Shown here: piece after piece, positions 1 through 4,908 of the stretch
Position numbering within the stretch: the stretch's first letter is position 1
How the letters are laid out: every line of letters begins with the position of its first letter
Assembly (NCBI GenBank): GCA_903847545.1
Contig: CAINDZ010000774.1
Span: forward strand, 1 to 5,314
From: an uncultured bacterium
Lineage (GTDB): Bacteria; Krumholzibacteriota; Krumholzibacteriia; LZORAL124-64-63
DNA: 5,314 bases
Direction: 5' to 3'
Translations under genes and position numbers: made by a program
The notes under the pieces: model-generated
Database searches by the model: none
Told to the model about the DNA's origin: nothing
The model's input: the letters and a program-made list of their open reading frames with translations, nothing else

Positions 1-856
1 AGCCCTGTGGCGCGCCGTCGGGCCCGGCGGGAATCACGACGCTGAGCGGGTTCGGCGTGGTCAGCTCGACCGGCACCGGCGTCATCGCCATCGACTGGAA
101 GAGCGCCTCGTAGAGGCCGTGCTCCGCCACGTCGACGGCCCAGCGGCCGTCGGCATCGGGCATCGCCCACGTGACCGTGCCGTCGGGGGCGGTCACCTGC
201 ACGCCGCCGGCCAGGAAGGGCTGCTCGCCGGCATCGCGCACGCCATCGCGGTCGGCGTCCAGGAAGCAGGCGCCGCCCAGCTGCGCGTCGCCGGGCGCGG
301 GCCCGCAGGTGATGTCGGCGCCGAACGAGAATGCGGCCAGCGTCGGGTCGCTGAAGATCCAGGTCCGCGGGGCCGTGGCCGCACCGGCCGCCAGCAGGCC
401 GCCGTCCAGTTGCGCCGTGTAGTCGTAGCCCCAGGCCGTGGAATCGGGCGTGACGATCGTGGTGTCGCGCAGGTCGGGGCGCTCGCCGCCGAAGTCGGCG
501 TTGGTCGGCGCGACGCCTTCGGGGCGCAGGTCGCGCAGCCAGACCACGAGCGGCGCCGCCACGGCGTGGTCCGACAGGTTGCGCACCTGCACCGTCAGCG
601 ACACGGTGCCGGTCGCCGGGTCGGCCACCAGGTCGGCGCCCTCCAGGCGCAGCAGCAGGTCGACGCCGCCGGGTCCCGGCAGCGAGATGTCCTTGAGGGC
701 GAACGTGCCGCTCGCGGGGTCCAGCTGGTTGGCGGTGTCCGCGGGCGGGCTCGTCGCGTCCGAGCAGGCGCCCAGCGCAAGGACGAGCGCCAGCGCGGAA
801 ACCAGGGCCAGGGCCGCCGCAACGCGGCGCACGGGGAAGCGGAGGGATGCCGGCAT
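1..856 (-). CDS. Lipoprotein with SdrD_B/Cna_B-like domain, C-terminus outside window
   Basis: Reading the minus strand from ATG at 856 gives 285 residues without a stop, running off the window start. The N-terminus has basic residues (Arg6, Arg10, Arg11), a hydrophobic stretch (about 12-28) and a lipobox Leu28-Gly-Ala-Cys31, so it is predicted to be lipidated at Cys31 and anchored in the envelope. Residues 50-180 look like a beta-rich region. Residues 192-245 resemble an SdrD_B/Cna_B-like fold: a Gly-Gly-Ala-Cys-Phe-Leu-Asp start, then an EF-hand-like loop with Asp200, Asp202, Asp204, Gly205 and Glu211 at the canonical 1-3-5-6-12 spacing. Such domains are known as structural, often calcium-stabilised, surface modules. 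An AGGAGGT Shine-Dalgarno (862-868) lies 5 nt before the start and fixes it. The gene diverges from the hydrolase operon. The specific role is unknown; binding or structural surface function is inference. Confidence 0.85.
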   Translation of the reverse strand, partial: MPASLRFPVRRVAAALALVSALALVLALGACSDATSPPADTANQLDPASGTFALKDISLPGPGGVDLLLRLEGADLVADPATGTVSLTVQVRNLSDHAVAAPLVVWLRDLRPEGVAPTNADFGGERPDLRDTTIVTPDSTAWGYDYTAQLDGGLLAAGAATAPRTWIFSDPTLAAFSFGADITCGPAPGDAQLGGACFLDADRDGVRDAGEQPFLAGGVQVTAPDGTVTWAMPDADGRWAVDVAEHGLYEALFQSMAMTPVPVELTTPNPLSVVIPAGPDGAPQG

Positions 857-909
857 GGCCGACCTCCTGCGGGTCAGGCGGTGGAACCAGGGGTGTGGTC
901 GCAGGGATC

Positions 910-939
910 ATGATACGGCAGGCGGGGGATGCCTGACAA
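910..939 (-). promoter_or_regulatory. Sigma70-type promoter of the lipoprotein gene
   Basis: On the minus strand TTGTCA (934-939; 5 of 6 to the -35 consensus) is followed after 18 nt by TATCAT (910-915; 5 of 6 to the -10 consensus). Transcription would start near 903, giving a leader of about 47 nt that ends in the strong Shine-Dalgarno of the lipoprotein gene. This is the best promoter match in the window and stands out in an otherwise very GC-rich intergenic region. No experimental support is available. Confidence 0.55.
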
Positions 940-942
940 CCC

Positions 943-956
943 GGCCGGGCCCGGCC
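943..956. repeat. 14-bp GC-only palindrome in divergent intergenic region
   Basis: GGCCGGGCCCGGCC is a perfect 14-nt palindrome just upstream of the lipoprotein -35 box. It could be an operator or simply GC-rich low complexity; with a base composition this skewed, chance is a serious explanation. Confidence 0.3.
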
Positions 957-993
957 CGCGCCGCCCGCCGCGCTGGCCGCCCCGCCCGGGGCG

Positions 994-1002
994 TGCTAGC
1001 TT
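994..1002 (+). promoter_or_regulatory. Candidate extended -10 element for the hydrolase-moa unit
   Basis: TGC followed by TAGCTT forms a TGn-extended -10-like element 54 nt before the hydrolase ATG, in the only less GC-rich patch upstream of that gene. The hexamer matches consensus at only 3 of 6 positions and no clear -35 box sits 16-18 nt upstream, so this is a tentative call for the promoter of the four-gene unit. Confidence 0.25.
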
Positions 1003-1056
1003 CCCCGGTCCGGGGGGCGCGCCGGCAAACCTGCGCCCCACCGGGTCAGGAGAGGG

Positions 1057-1797
1057 ATGTCGAGGACGCTGGCCATCGCGGCGCTGATGGCGATCGCCGC
1101 GAGGGCGACCGCGGCGGCGCCGCTCGTGCGGGAGGTCATGGTGGACGGGACAGCCCATCGCGTCGCCGTGCGCGTGCCGGACGACTATGACCCCGGGCGC
1201 GCCTGGCCGCTCGTCGTCTTCCTGCACGGGGCCGGCGAGTGCGGCATCGACGGGGTCCTGCAGACGCAGGTCGGCCTGGGCCCGGCCGTGGCGGTGCGGC
1301 CTGACCTGTGGCCCTGCCTGGTGCTGATGCCGCAGAAGCCCTCGGCGAACGAGGAGTGGGAAGAGCACGAGGATCTCGTGCTGGCGGCCATCGCGGATGT
1401 CCGCGCGCAGTGGAACGTCGACCCTGCGCGCATCGCCCTGACCGGCCTGTCGCAGGGCGGCCACGGGACCTGGCTGATCGGCGCGCGCCATCCCGAATTG
1501 TTCTCGTGCCTGGCGCCGGTCTGCGGCTACGGCCGCGTGCGCACGGTGGCGTCGCGGGCCGCCGTCCTGCCGGTGTGGGCGTTCCACGGGCAGAAGGACG
1601 ACGTCGTGGATCCGCAGGAGACGCTCGACATCATGGCCGAGGTCCGGCGCCTGCGGCAGGCGACCGGCGGTGACGTCGGCGATGCGCGCCTGACGATCTA
1701 TCCCGACGCCGGGCACAACAGCTGGGACGCGGCCTACGCCGAGCCCGCACTGCCGGGCTGGCTGCTGGGCCACGCGCGCCCCGAGGGAGGACGATGA
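1057..1797 (+). CDS. Exported alpha/beta-hydrolase (COG4099-like predicted esterase/peptidase)
   Basis: The 246-residue product starts with a Sec-type signal peptide (Arg3, hydrophobic 4-16, likely cleavage near Ala19-Ala21), so it should act outside the cytoplasm. The mature part is a full alpha/beta-hydrolase core: oxyanion-type Phe-Leu-His57-Gly58-Ala-Gly-Glu-Cys-Gly followed by a Val-Gly-Leu-Gly-Pro segment, nucleophile elbow Gly130-Leu-Ser132-Gln-Gly, Pro-Val-Cys-Gly at 154-157, His177-Gly-Gln-Lys-Asp181 with the probable acid, and Gly-His220-Asn-Ser-Trp with the catalytic histidine. This layout matches the COG4099/PHB-depolymerase-like esterase family; substrate (ester or peptide) cannot be read from sequence. 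AGGAG (1048-1052) supports the ATG. Its TGA overlaps the moaD ATG by 4 nt, so it is probably translationally coupled to the molybdopterin synthase genes, an unusual partner. Confidence 0.9.
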   Translation: MSRTLAIAALMAIAARATAAAPLVREVMVDGTAHRVAVRVPDDYDPGRAWPLVVFLHGAGECGIDGVLQTQVGLGPAVAVRPDLWPCLVLMPQKPSANEEWEEHEDLVLAAIADVRAQWNVDPARIALTGLSQGGHGTWLIGARHPELFSCLAPVCGYGRVRTVASRAAVLPVWAFHGQKDDVVDPQETLDIMAEVRRLRQATGGDVGDARLTIYPDAGHNSWDAAYAEPALPGWLLGHARPEGGR

Positions 1798-2033
1798 AGG
1801 TCACGGTCCGTTATTTCGCGCAGCTTCGCGACGCCGCCGGCACGGGCAGCGAGCAGGTGGAAGGCGACTTCCGCACGCCGGCCGACCTGTGGACGCACCT
1901 GTGCGCGCGCCACGTGTTCCCGCTGGGCGCGGCCGACCTGCGCGTGAGCGTGAACGCCCGCTACGTCCCGTTCGAGGCGCCGCTGGGCGAGGGCGACGAG
2001 GTCGCCTTCATCCCGCCGGTGTCCGGGGGCTGA
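1794..2033 (+). CDS. moaD: Molybdopterin synthase sulfur-carrier subunit MoaD
   Basis: This 79-residue protein has the usual MoaD length and ubiquitin-like layout: the N-terminal strand with Tyr-Phe-Ala-Gln-Leu-Arg-Asp (7-13), a central helix, Val-Ser-Val-Asn-Ala-Arg-Tyr-Val (51-58), Gly-Asp-Glu-Val-Ala-Phe-Ile-Pro-Pro (67-75) and the invariant C-terminal Gly-Gly. In the family the terminal glycine is adenylated by MoeB and converted to a thiocarboxylate, which donates the dithiolene sulfurs to cPMP within the MoaD2-MoaE2 complex in the cytoplasm. GGGAGG (1785-1790) precedes the ATG, which overlaps the hydrolase stop as ATGA. moaE follows 2 nt after the stop. The 'Pro-Pro-Val-Ser-Gly-Gly' ending favours MoaD over ThiS or a generic carrier. 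Confidence 0.96.
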   Translation: MKVTVRYFAQLRDAAGTGSEQVEGDFRTPADLWTHLCARHVFPLGAADLRVSVNARYVPFEAPLGEGDEVAFIPPVSGG

Positions 2034-2035
2034 TC

Positions 2036-2473
2036 GTGTTCGTGCTCCAGGCATCGCCGCTGCCGGGCGGCGCCGACCTGCTGCCGCCGGGCGACCTCGC
2101 CTGCGGCGGCGTCGTCGTGTTCGAGGGGCGCGTGCGCGACCACAACGAGGGACGCGCCGTCACCGCGCTCGAGTACGAGGCCTACGAGGCGCTCGCGCAG
2201 GCCGAGGGCGAGCGCATCCTGGCCGAGGCCGCGCAGCGCTTCGGGCCCGTGCGCGTGGCCGCGGCGCACCGCCAAGGGCTGCTCCAGCTGGGCGAGGCGG
2301 CCGTCGTCGTCGTCGCCGCGTCGGCGCACCGGCAGGAGGCGTTCGCCGCCTGCCGCTGGGTCATCGACGCGATCAAGGAGCGCCTGCCCGTGTGGAAGCG
2401 CGAGCACTACGTCGACGGCACGCGCGCCTGGGTCGCGTGCGGCTGCCACCACCACGGCCCGGAGGCGCCATGA
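2036..2473 (+). CDS. moaE: Molybdopterin synthase catalytic subunit MoaE
   Basis: The 145-residue product is the large subunit that moves sulfur from MoaD thiocarboxylate onto cPMP to form molybdopterin. Family motifs are clear: Val-Phe-Glu-Gly-Arg-Val-Arg34-Asp-His-Asn with Leu-Glu-Tyr-Glu-Ala-Tyr (45-50); His78-Arg79 and Gly81; Ser-Ala-His98-Arg99 with Glu101-Ala-Phe; and Asp111-x-x-Lys114 with Pro118-x-Trp-Lys121-x-Glu. Lys114 and Lys121 keep the spacing of the two active-site lysines of E. coli MoaE (Lys119, Lys126). The chosen GTG start is 2 nt after the moaD stop with a GGGGG tract (2025-2029) upstream; the open frame extends back into moaD but that part has no MoaE similarity, and GTG at 2042 is an alternative. 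The C-terminus ends in a Cys-Gly-Cys-His-His-His tail (135-140) not typical of the family. The stop overlaps the next ATG by 4 nt. Confidence 0.95.
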   Translation: MFVLQASPLPGGADLLPPGDLACGGVVVFEGRVRDHNEGRAVTALEYEAYEALAQAEGERILAEAAQRFGPVRVAAAHRQGLLQLGEAAVVVVAASAHRQEAFAACRWVIDAIKERLPVWKREHYVDGTRAWVACGCHHHGPEAP

Positions 2474-3558
2474 CCTTCACGCCCGACGAGCGCTACCGCC
2501 GCCACCTGCAACTGGCCGCGATCGGCGAGGCGGGCCAGGCGCGCCTGCGCGGCGCCTGCGCGCTGGTCGTGGGCGCGGGCGGGCTCGGTTGCGCGGCGCT
2601 GCCCTTGCTGGTGGCCGCCGGCCTGCGCCAGGTGATCATCTGCGACGGCGACCGCATCGAGCCGTCGAACCTGCCGCGCCAGGTGCTGTACGGCGACGAC
2701 GACGTGGGGCGCGCGAAGGCCGACGTCGCCGCCGAGCGGCTGGCCCCGCTGAACCGCGACTGCGCCGTGACGCCGGTGGCGATGCCCCTGACGGCCGGAA
2801 ACGCCGACGCACTGGTCGGCCGCGCCGCCGTCGTGATCGACGCCACCGACGACTTCAATGCCCGCTACCTGCTGCACGACGCCTGCCGGCGCCACCAGCG
2901 GCCGTTGGTCACCGCCGCGGTGCACCACGACGAGGGACAACTGGCGGTGCTGCGCTTCGACCGCGCTTCGTCCGGCCCGTGCTGGCGCTGCCTGTGGCCC
3001 GCGCCGCCGGCCGCCGCGGCCTGCGACGGCGGCTGTCGCGACCAGGGCATCCTGGGCACGGTGCCGGCTCTGCTGGGCGTGTGGCAGGCCGACCAGGCGC
3101 TGCGCGTGCTGGTGGATGACGCGCCGCTGGACTCGGGCACGCTGGTGCACGTCGACGTGCGCACAATGGAGACGTGGCGCACGACCTGGGACGTCTCGCC
3201 GACATGCCCCCTGTGCGGCACGGGCGAAGCCGCGCCCGGCGCCACGGCGGCGCCCGGAGGCGGGGACGAGGAGGCGCGCTGGGAGGACCTGCACGCGCCC
3301 GAGGCCTTCCTGTGGATCGACGCGCGCACCGACGCTGACCAGGCCGCCGACCCGCGCCCGGCGGCGCTGGGCGCGTTGTTCACCTGCACGTGGCGGCAGT
3401 TCGGCGCGGCCGGCCCGCCGCCGGGACGCCACTGCATGGTCTTCTGCGGGCACGGCGTGCGCTCGCTGGAACTGGTGCGCCACTGGCGCGGCGCCGGCTG
3501 CCTGCACGTGACCAGCCTGAAGGGCGGCCTCGCCGCTCAGCGCAACCGCCGCACCTGA
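2470..3558 (+). CDS. moeB: MoeB-type E1 adenylyltransferase fused to rhodanese domain (MoeBR/MOCS3-like)
   Basis: The 362-residue protein joins an E1 domain (about 5-250) to a rhodanese-like domain (about 270-358). E1 features: Arg10/Arg11 near the N-terminus, Gly35-Ala-Gly-Gly-Leu-Gly40 nucleotide loop, Asp59, Ser-Asn67-Leu-Pro-Arg70-Gln, Lys83, Asp-Ala-Thr-Asp127, zinc pairs Cys171-x-x-Cys174 and Cys246-x-x-Cys249, and Cys189 aligning with the conserved MoeB cysteine (Cys185 nearby). The rhodanese part keeps the loop Cys326-Gly-His-Gly-Val-Arg331-Ser, so it could carry persulfide. In this family MoaD is adenylated at its Gly-Gly end and then sulfurated; a fused rhodanese is known from MOCS3/Uba4 and mycobacterial MoeBR. 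Odd points: the front half of the rhodanese lacks the usual Gly-His-Ile-Pro-Gly-Ala stretch, and the chain ends soon after Lys-Gly-Gly without the usual Trp helix. GGAGG (2461-2465) and ATGA coupling to moaE set the start; an in-frame GTG at 2392 lies inside moaE and is rejected. ThiF-like or dual use with a ThiS-type carrier or tRNA thiolation is possible. Confidence 0.92.
   Translation: MTFTPDERYRRHLQLAAIGEAGQARLRGACALVVGAGGLGCAALPLLVAAGLRQVIICDGDRIEPSNLPRQVLYGDDDVGRAKADVAAERLAPLNRDCAVTPVAMPLTAGNADALVGRAAVVIDATDDFNARYLLHDACRRHQRPLVTAAVHHDEGQLAVLRFDRASSGPCWRCLWPAPPAAAACDGGCRDQGILGTVPALLGVWQADQALRVLVDDAPLDSGTLVHVDVRTMETWRTTWDVSPTCPLCGTGEAAPGATAAPGGGDEEARWEDLHAPEAFLWIDARTDADQAADPRPAALGALFTCTWRQFGAAGPPPGRHCMVFCGHGVRSLELVRHWRGAGCLHVTSLKGGLAAQRNRRT
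3537..3558. other. Convergent 3' overlap of moeB-rhodanese and tag
   Basis: The two genes end tail to tail and share 22 bp: the plus-strand TGA is at 3556-3558 and the minus-strand TGA at 3537-3539. There is therefore no intergenic terminator, and transcripts from both sides must enter each other's coding region. Both stop codons are clear in the sequence. Confidence 0.9.
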
Positions 3559-4109
3559 GCGTGGCGGAAGCAGCCTTCCTCGTGGTCGTTGACCAGACCT
3601 GACGCCTGCATGAACGCATAGCAGATCGTCGAGCCGACGAACGTGAAGCCGCGGCGCTTGAGGTCGCGGCTCAGCGCATCGGATTCAGGCGAGTGCGCCG
3701 GGATGTCGCCCAGGCATCGCCGTTTCCCCTGCAGCGGCCGGCCGCCGACGAAGGGCCACACGTAGGCATCGAAGCTCCCGAATTCGCGCTGCACCTCCAG
3801 GAACGCGCGCGCGTTCGTCACCGCGGCCGCCACCTTCAACCGGTTGCGCACGATGCCCGCGTCCAGCAGCAGCGCCGCCTGCTTCGCATCGTCGTAGCGC
3901 GCCACCTTGGCCGGGTCGAAACCGTCGTACACCTTGCGGTAGTGGTCGCGCTTGCGCAGGATCGTCGACCAGCTGAGCCCCGCCTGGGCGCCCTCGAGGA
4001 TGAGGAACTCGAACCAGCGCCGGTCGTCATGCACCGGCACGCCCCATTCCTCGTCGTGGTAGGCCTGGTCCGTGGGGGACCCTCCCTGAACCCATCCGCA
4101 GCGATGCAT
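3537..4109 (-). CDS. tag: DNA-3-methyladenine glycosylase I
   Basis: The 190-residue product is the base-excision enzyme that removes 3-methyladenine from alkylated DNA. Almost the whole Tag signature is present: Arg3-Cys4-Gly-Trp-Val, Tyr17-His18-Asp-Glu-Glu-Trp-Gly-Val-Pro, the Leu-Glu39-Gly-Ala-Gln-Ala-Gly-Leu-Ser-Trp47 block with the E. coli Glu38/Trp46 equivalents, Ile-Val-Arg-Asn-Arg-Leu-Lys (86-92), Ser-Phe-Asp-Ala-Tyr-Val-Trp (112-118), Arg-Gly-Phe-Thr-Phe-Val-Gly-Ser-Thr (153-161), and Asn-Asp-His176-x3-Cys180. Cys4, His18, His176 and Cys180 match the zinc snap known for E. coli Tag. Length is normal. AAGGCGG (4115-4121) sits 5 nt before the ATG. Its last codons overlap the convergent moeB-rhodanese gene by 22 bp. 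Nothing links it functionally to the Moco genes. Confidence 0.96.
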   Translation of the reverse strand: MHRCGWVQGGSPTDQAYHDEEWGVPVHDDRRWFEFLILEGAQAGLSWSTILRKRDHYRKVYDGFDPAKVARYDDAKQAALLLDAGIVRNRLKVAAAVTNARAFLEVQREFGSFDAYVWPFVGGRPLQGKRRCLGDIPAHSPESDALSRDLKRRGFTFVGSTICYAFMQASGLVNDHEEGCFRHAQVRRLR

Positions 4110-4147
4110 GCCGGCCGCCTTCGAAAAATGTTTTGTGGTTTCGCGAC

Positions 4148-4153
4148 ATGATA
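4148..4153 (-). promoter_or_regulatory. Candidate -10 element of tag
   Basis: TATCAT on the minus strand matches the -10 consensus at 5 of 6 positions and would give a leader of roughly 32 nt before the tag ATG. The same nonamer CGTATCATG surrounds the -10 of the lipoprotein promoter. No -35 hexamer is visible at 16-18 nt upstream, so a weak or regulated promoter, or a chance match, are both possible. Confidence 0.3.
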
Positions 4154-4228
4154 CGCCCCCGCTGGGACCGCCGCCACGACTGCCTGTAACATCTTTGTCG
4201 GCGGTGACTTATGCAAAAACGCCAAGTT

Positions 4229-4242
4229 GTCAAATTTTTGAC
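4229..4242. promoter_or_regulatory. Perfect palindrome with divergent -35-like boxes (candidate operator)
   Basis: GTCAAA-TT-TTTGAC is a perfect inverted repeat with 6-bp arms and a 2-bp centre, in the middle of the AT-rich divergent region between tag and the small exported protein gene. It embeds TTGACT on the plus strand (4238-4243) and TTGACA on the minus strand (4228-4233), both like -35 boxes. GATAAT at 4266-4271 on the plus strand resembles a -10 box, but the 22-nt gap is too long for a standard promoter. A transcription-factor site is a reasonable inference; no specific regulator can be named. Confidence 0.35.
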
Positions 4243-4309
4243 TGGCGCTCGCTGTGGCGGCATGAGATAATAAAACTGCAAAAAATATTCAGGCGACACC
4301 GCGTGCTTG

Positions 4310-4318
4310 TGGTAATCT
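4310..4318 (+). promoter_or_regulatory. Candidate extended -10 for the small exported protein gene
   Basis: TGG followed by TAATCT forms a TGn-extended -10-like element about 50 nt upstream of the ATG at 4370, placing the start of transcription near 4325. No convincing -35 is seen, which extended -10 promoters tolerate. It competes with GATAAT at 4266-4271 as the likeliest -10. Confidence 0.3.
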
Positions 4319-4369
4319 GTAGCCAAGGTCGCCAGCCGAAGAGCCCCGCGACAATCAGGAGGTCGTCCC

Positions 4370-4768
4370 ATGCGTGCCGTCCTGTCCCTCCTCGTCCTGG
4401 TTCTCCTTGCTTCCGCCGCCGTGGCCAGCGACAAGCCGCCGCTGGATCCGACCAACCCGCTCGTCCCGCAGGCCAGGTTGAAGTCGCCGGGCAATGCCCT
4501 GCTGCAGTTGTCGCCGATGTACGTCGAGATCCGCGACTCTCTCGCGGTGGCCGACGCGCAGCAGAAGCAACTGCTGGCCGACCTGACCCTGGCCGCGGAC
4601 GTGGCGAGCGCCGATGCGATCGTCCGCAAGCTCGAGGCCTTGCCGGTCGAGACGCTGCTGACCATCCTGAGGATCCAGCTGCGTTACGCGCACGACCAGG
4701 ACCGCAAGGATCTCGAGCGCCAGATCGAGCTGCGCATGCTGGAGTTGACGGCCAGCGGCAGGATCTGA
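4370..4768 (+). CDS. Small exported helical protein of unknown function
   Basis: The 132-residue product is not recognised. It has a clear signal peptide (Arg2, hydrophobic 3-18, Ala-Val-Ala19 before Ser20-Asp), so the mature protein of about 113 residues is probably periplasmic. After a proline-rich stretch (23-40), residues 43-128 look almost entirely alpha-helical, with charged and leucine positions spaced as in amphipathic helices (for example 59-90 and 94-127) and no cysteine, so a helical hairpin or small bundle is likely. There is no transmembrane segment after the signal. AGGAGGT (4357-4363) lies 6 nt before the ATG and makes the start secure. It is flanked by an AT-rich leader region and downstream stem-loops, which suggests a single-gene transcript. 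The helical, exported architecture recalls small periplasmic chaperone- or sensor-like proteins, but no family motif supports that. Confidence 0.85.
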   Translation: MRAVLSLLVLVLLASAAVASDKPPLDPTNPLVPQARLKSPGNALLQLSPMYVEIRDSLAVADAQQKQLLADLTLAADVASADAIVRKLEALPVETLLTILRIQLRYAHDQDRKDLERQIELRMLELTASGRI

Positions 4769-4773
4769 GCGCG

Positions 4774-4791
4774 GTCGCGCCGTGGCGCGGT
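4774..4791. repeat. GC-rich stem-loop just after the small exported protein gene
   Basis: CGCGCC (4776-4781) and GGCGCG (4784-4789) are perfectly complementary; opening the innermost pair leaves a 4-nt loop, and G-T wobbles extend the base outward. It begins 5 nt after the stop codon at 4768, where a terminator would be expected, but there is no T-tract, so it may be a U-less terminator, an mRNA 3'-end stabiliser or chance. Confidence 0.3.
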
Positions 4792-4829
4792 GCACGGAAC
4801 CCTGAAGACGTTTCCGGCGTATGGATGCC

Positions 4830-4858
4830 GGCGCGCGGCGGGCTGTGCCCGTCGCGCC
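4830..4858. terminator. Strong stem-loop between two plus-strand genes, possible U-less terminator
   Basis: GGCGCG (4830-4835) pairs with CGCGCC (4853-4858), and CGGGC (4839-4843) pairs with GCCCG (4847-4851) around a TGT loop, with a small bulge between the two stems. This 11-bp interrupted hairpin sits midway in the 140-nt gap before the STAS gene. It has no T-run, so intrinsic termination of the classical type is doubtful; it could also be a leader structure of the downstream gene. Confidence 0.35.
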
Positions 4859-4908
4859 CGTCATGGGTGGCGCCGCCCCTTCCCGGTCGCAGTACCCGCG
4901 GAGCTTGG

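Noticed and set aside
119..913. Plus-strand open frame over the lipoprotein gene
   Set aside because: The minus strand has a signal peptide, lipobox, domain and strong Shine-Dalgarno, while this frame encodes compositionally biased sequence without a credible start signal.
874..1773. 299-codon open frame antisense to the hydrolase
   Set aside because: The plus strand has a complete catalytic triad and signal peptide; the antisense product shows no recognisable motif and its frame runs past the divergent promoter region.
2303..2314. Four GTC triplets in a row inside moaE
   Set aside because: They encode a run of valines in a conserved beta-strand of MoaE and reflect codon bias rather than a microsatellite.
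2392..2469. Extended GTG start for the moeB-rhodanese gene
   Set aside because: The added 26 residues overlap the 3' end of moaE and are Arg/Pro-rich; the ATG at 2470 has GGAGG upstream and matches the family N-terminus.
2407..3507. 366-codon open frame antisense to the moeB-rhodanese gene
   Set aside because: Its product is low-complexity Arg/Ala/Gly/His-rich sequence with no motif, as expected for shadows of high-GC genes; the plus strand has full E1 and rhodanese motifs.
4167..4205. ACCGCCG/CGGCGGT inverted repeat with 25-nt loop
   Set aside because: Only 7-bp arms of simple GC sequence and a long loop; likely chance in this base composition.
4215..4227. Sigma54-like TGGC/TGCA pair on the minus strand
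   Set aside because: The GG and GC doublets are about 3 nt closer than the sigma54 -24/-12 spacing allows.
4206..4233. Minus-strand TTGACA followed by CATAAG as a promoter for tag
   Set aside because: The -35 is perfect but the spacer is only 14 nt, well below the 16-18 nt norm, and the -10 match is 4 of 6.
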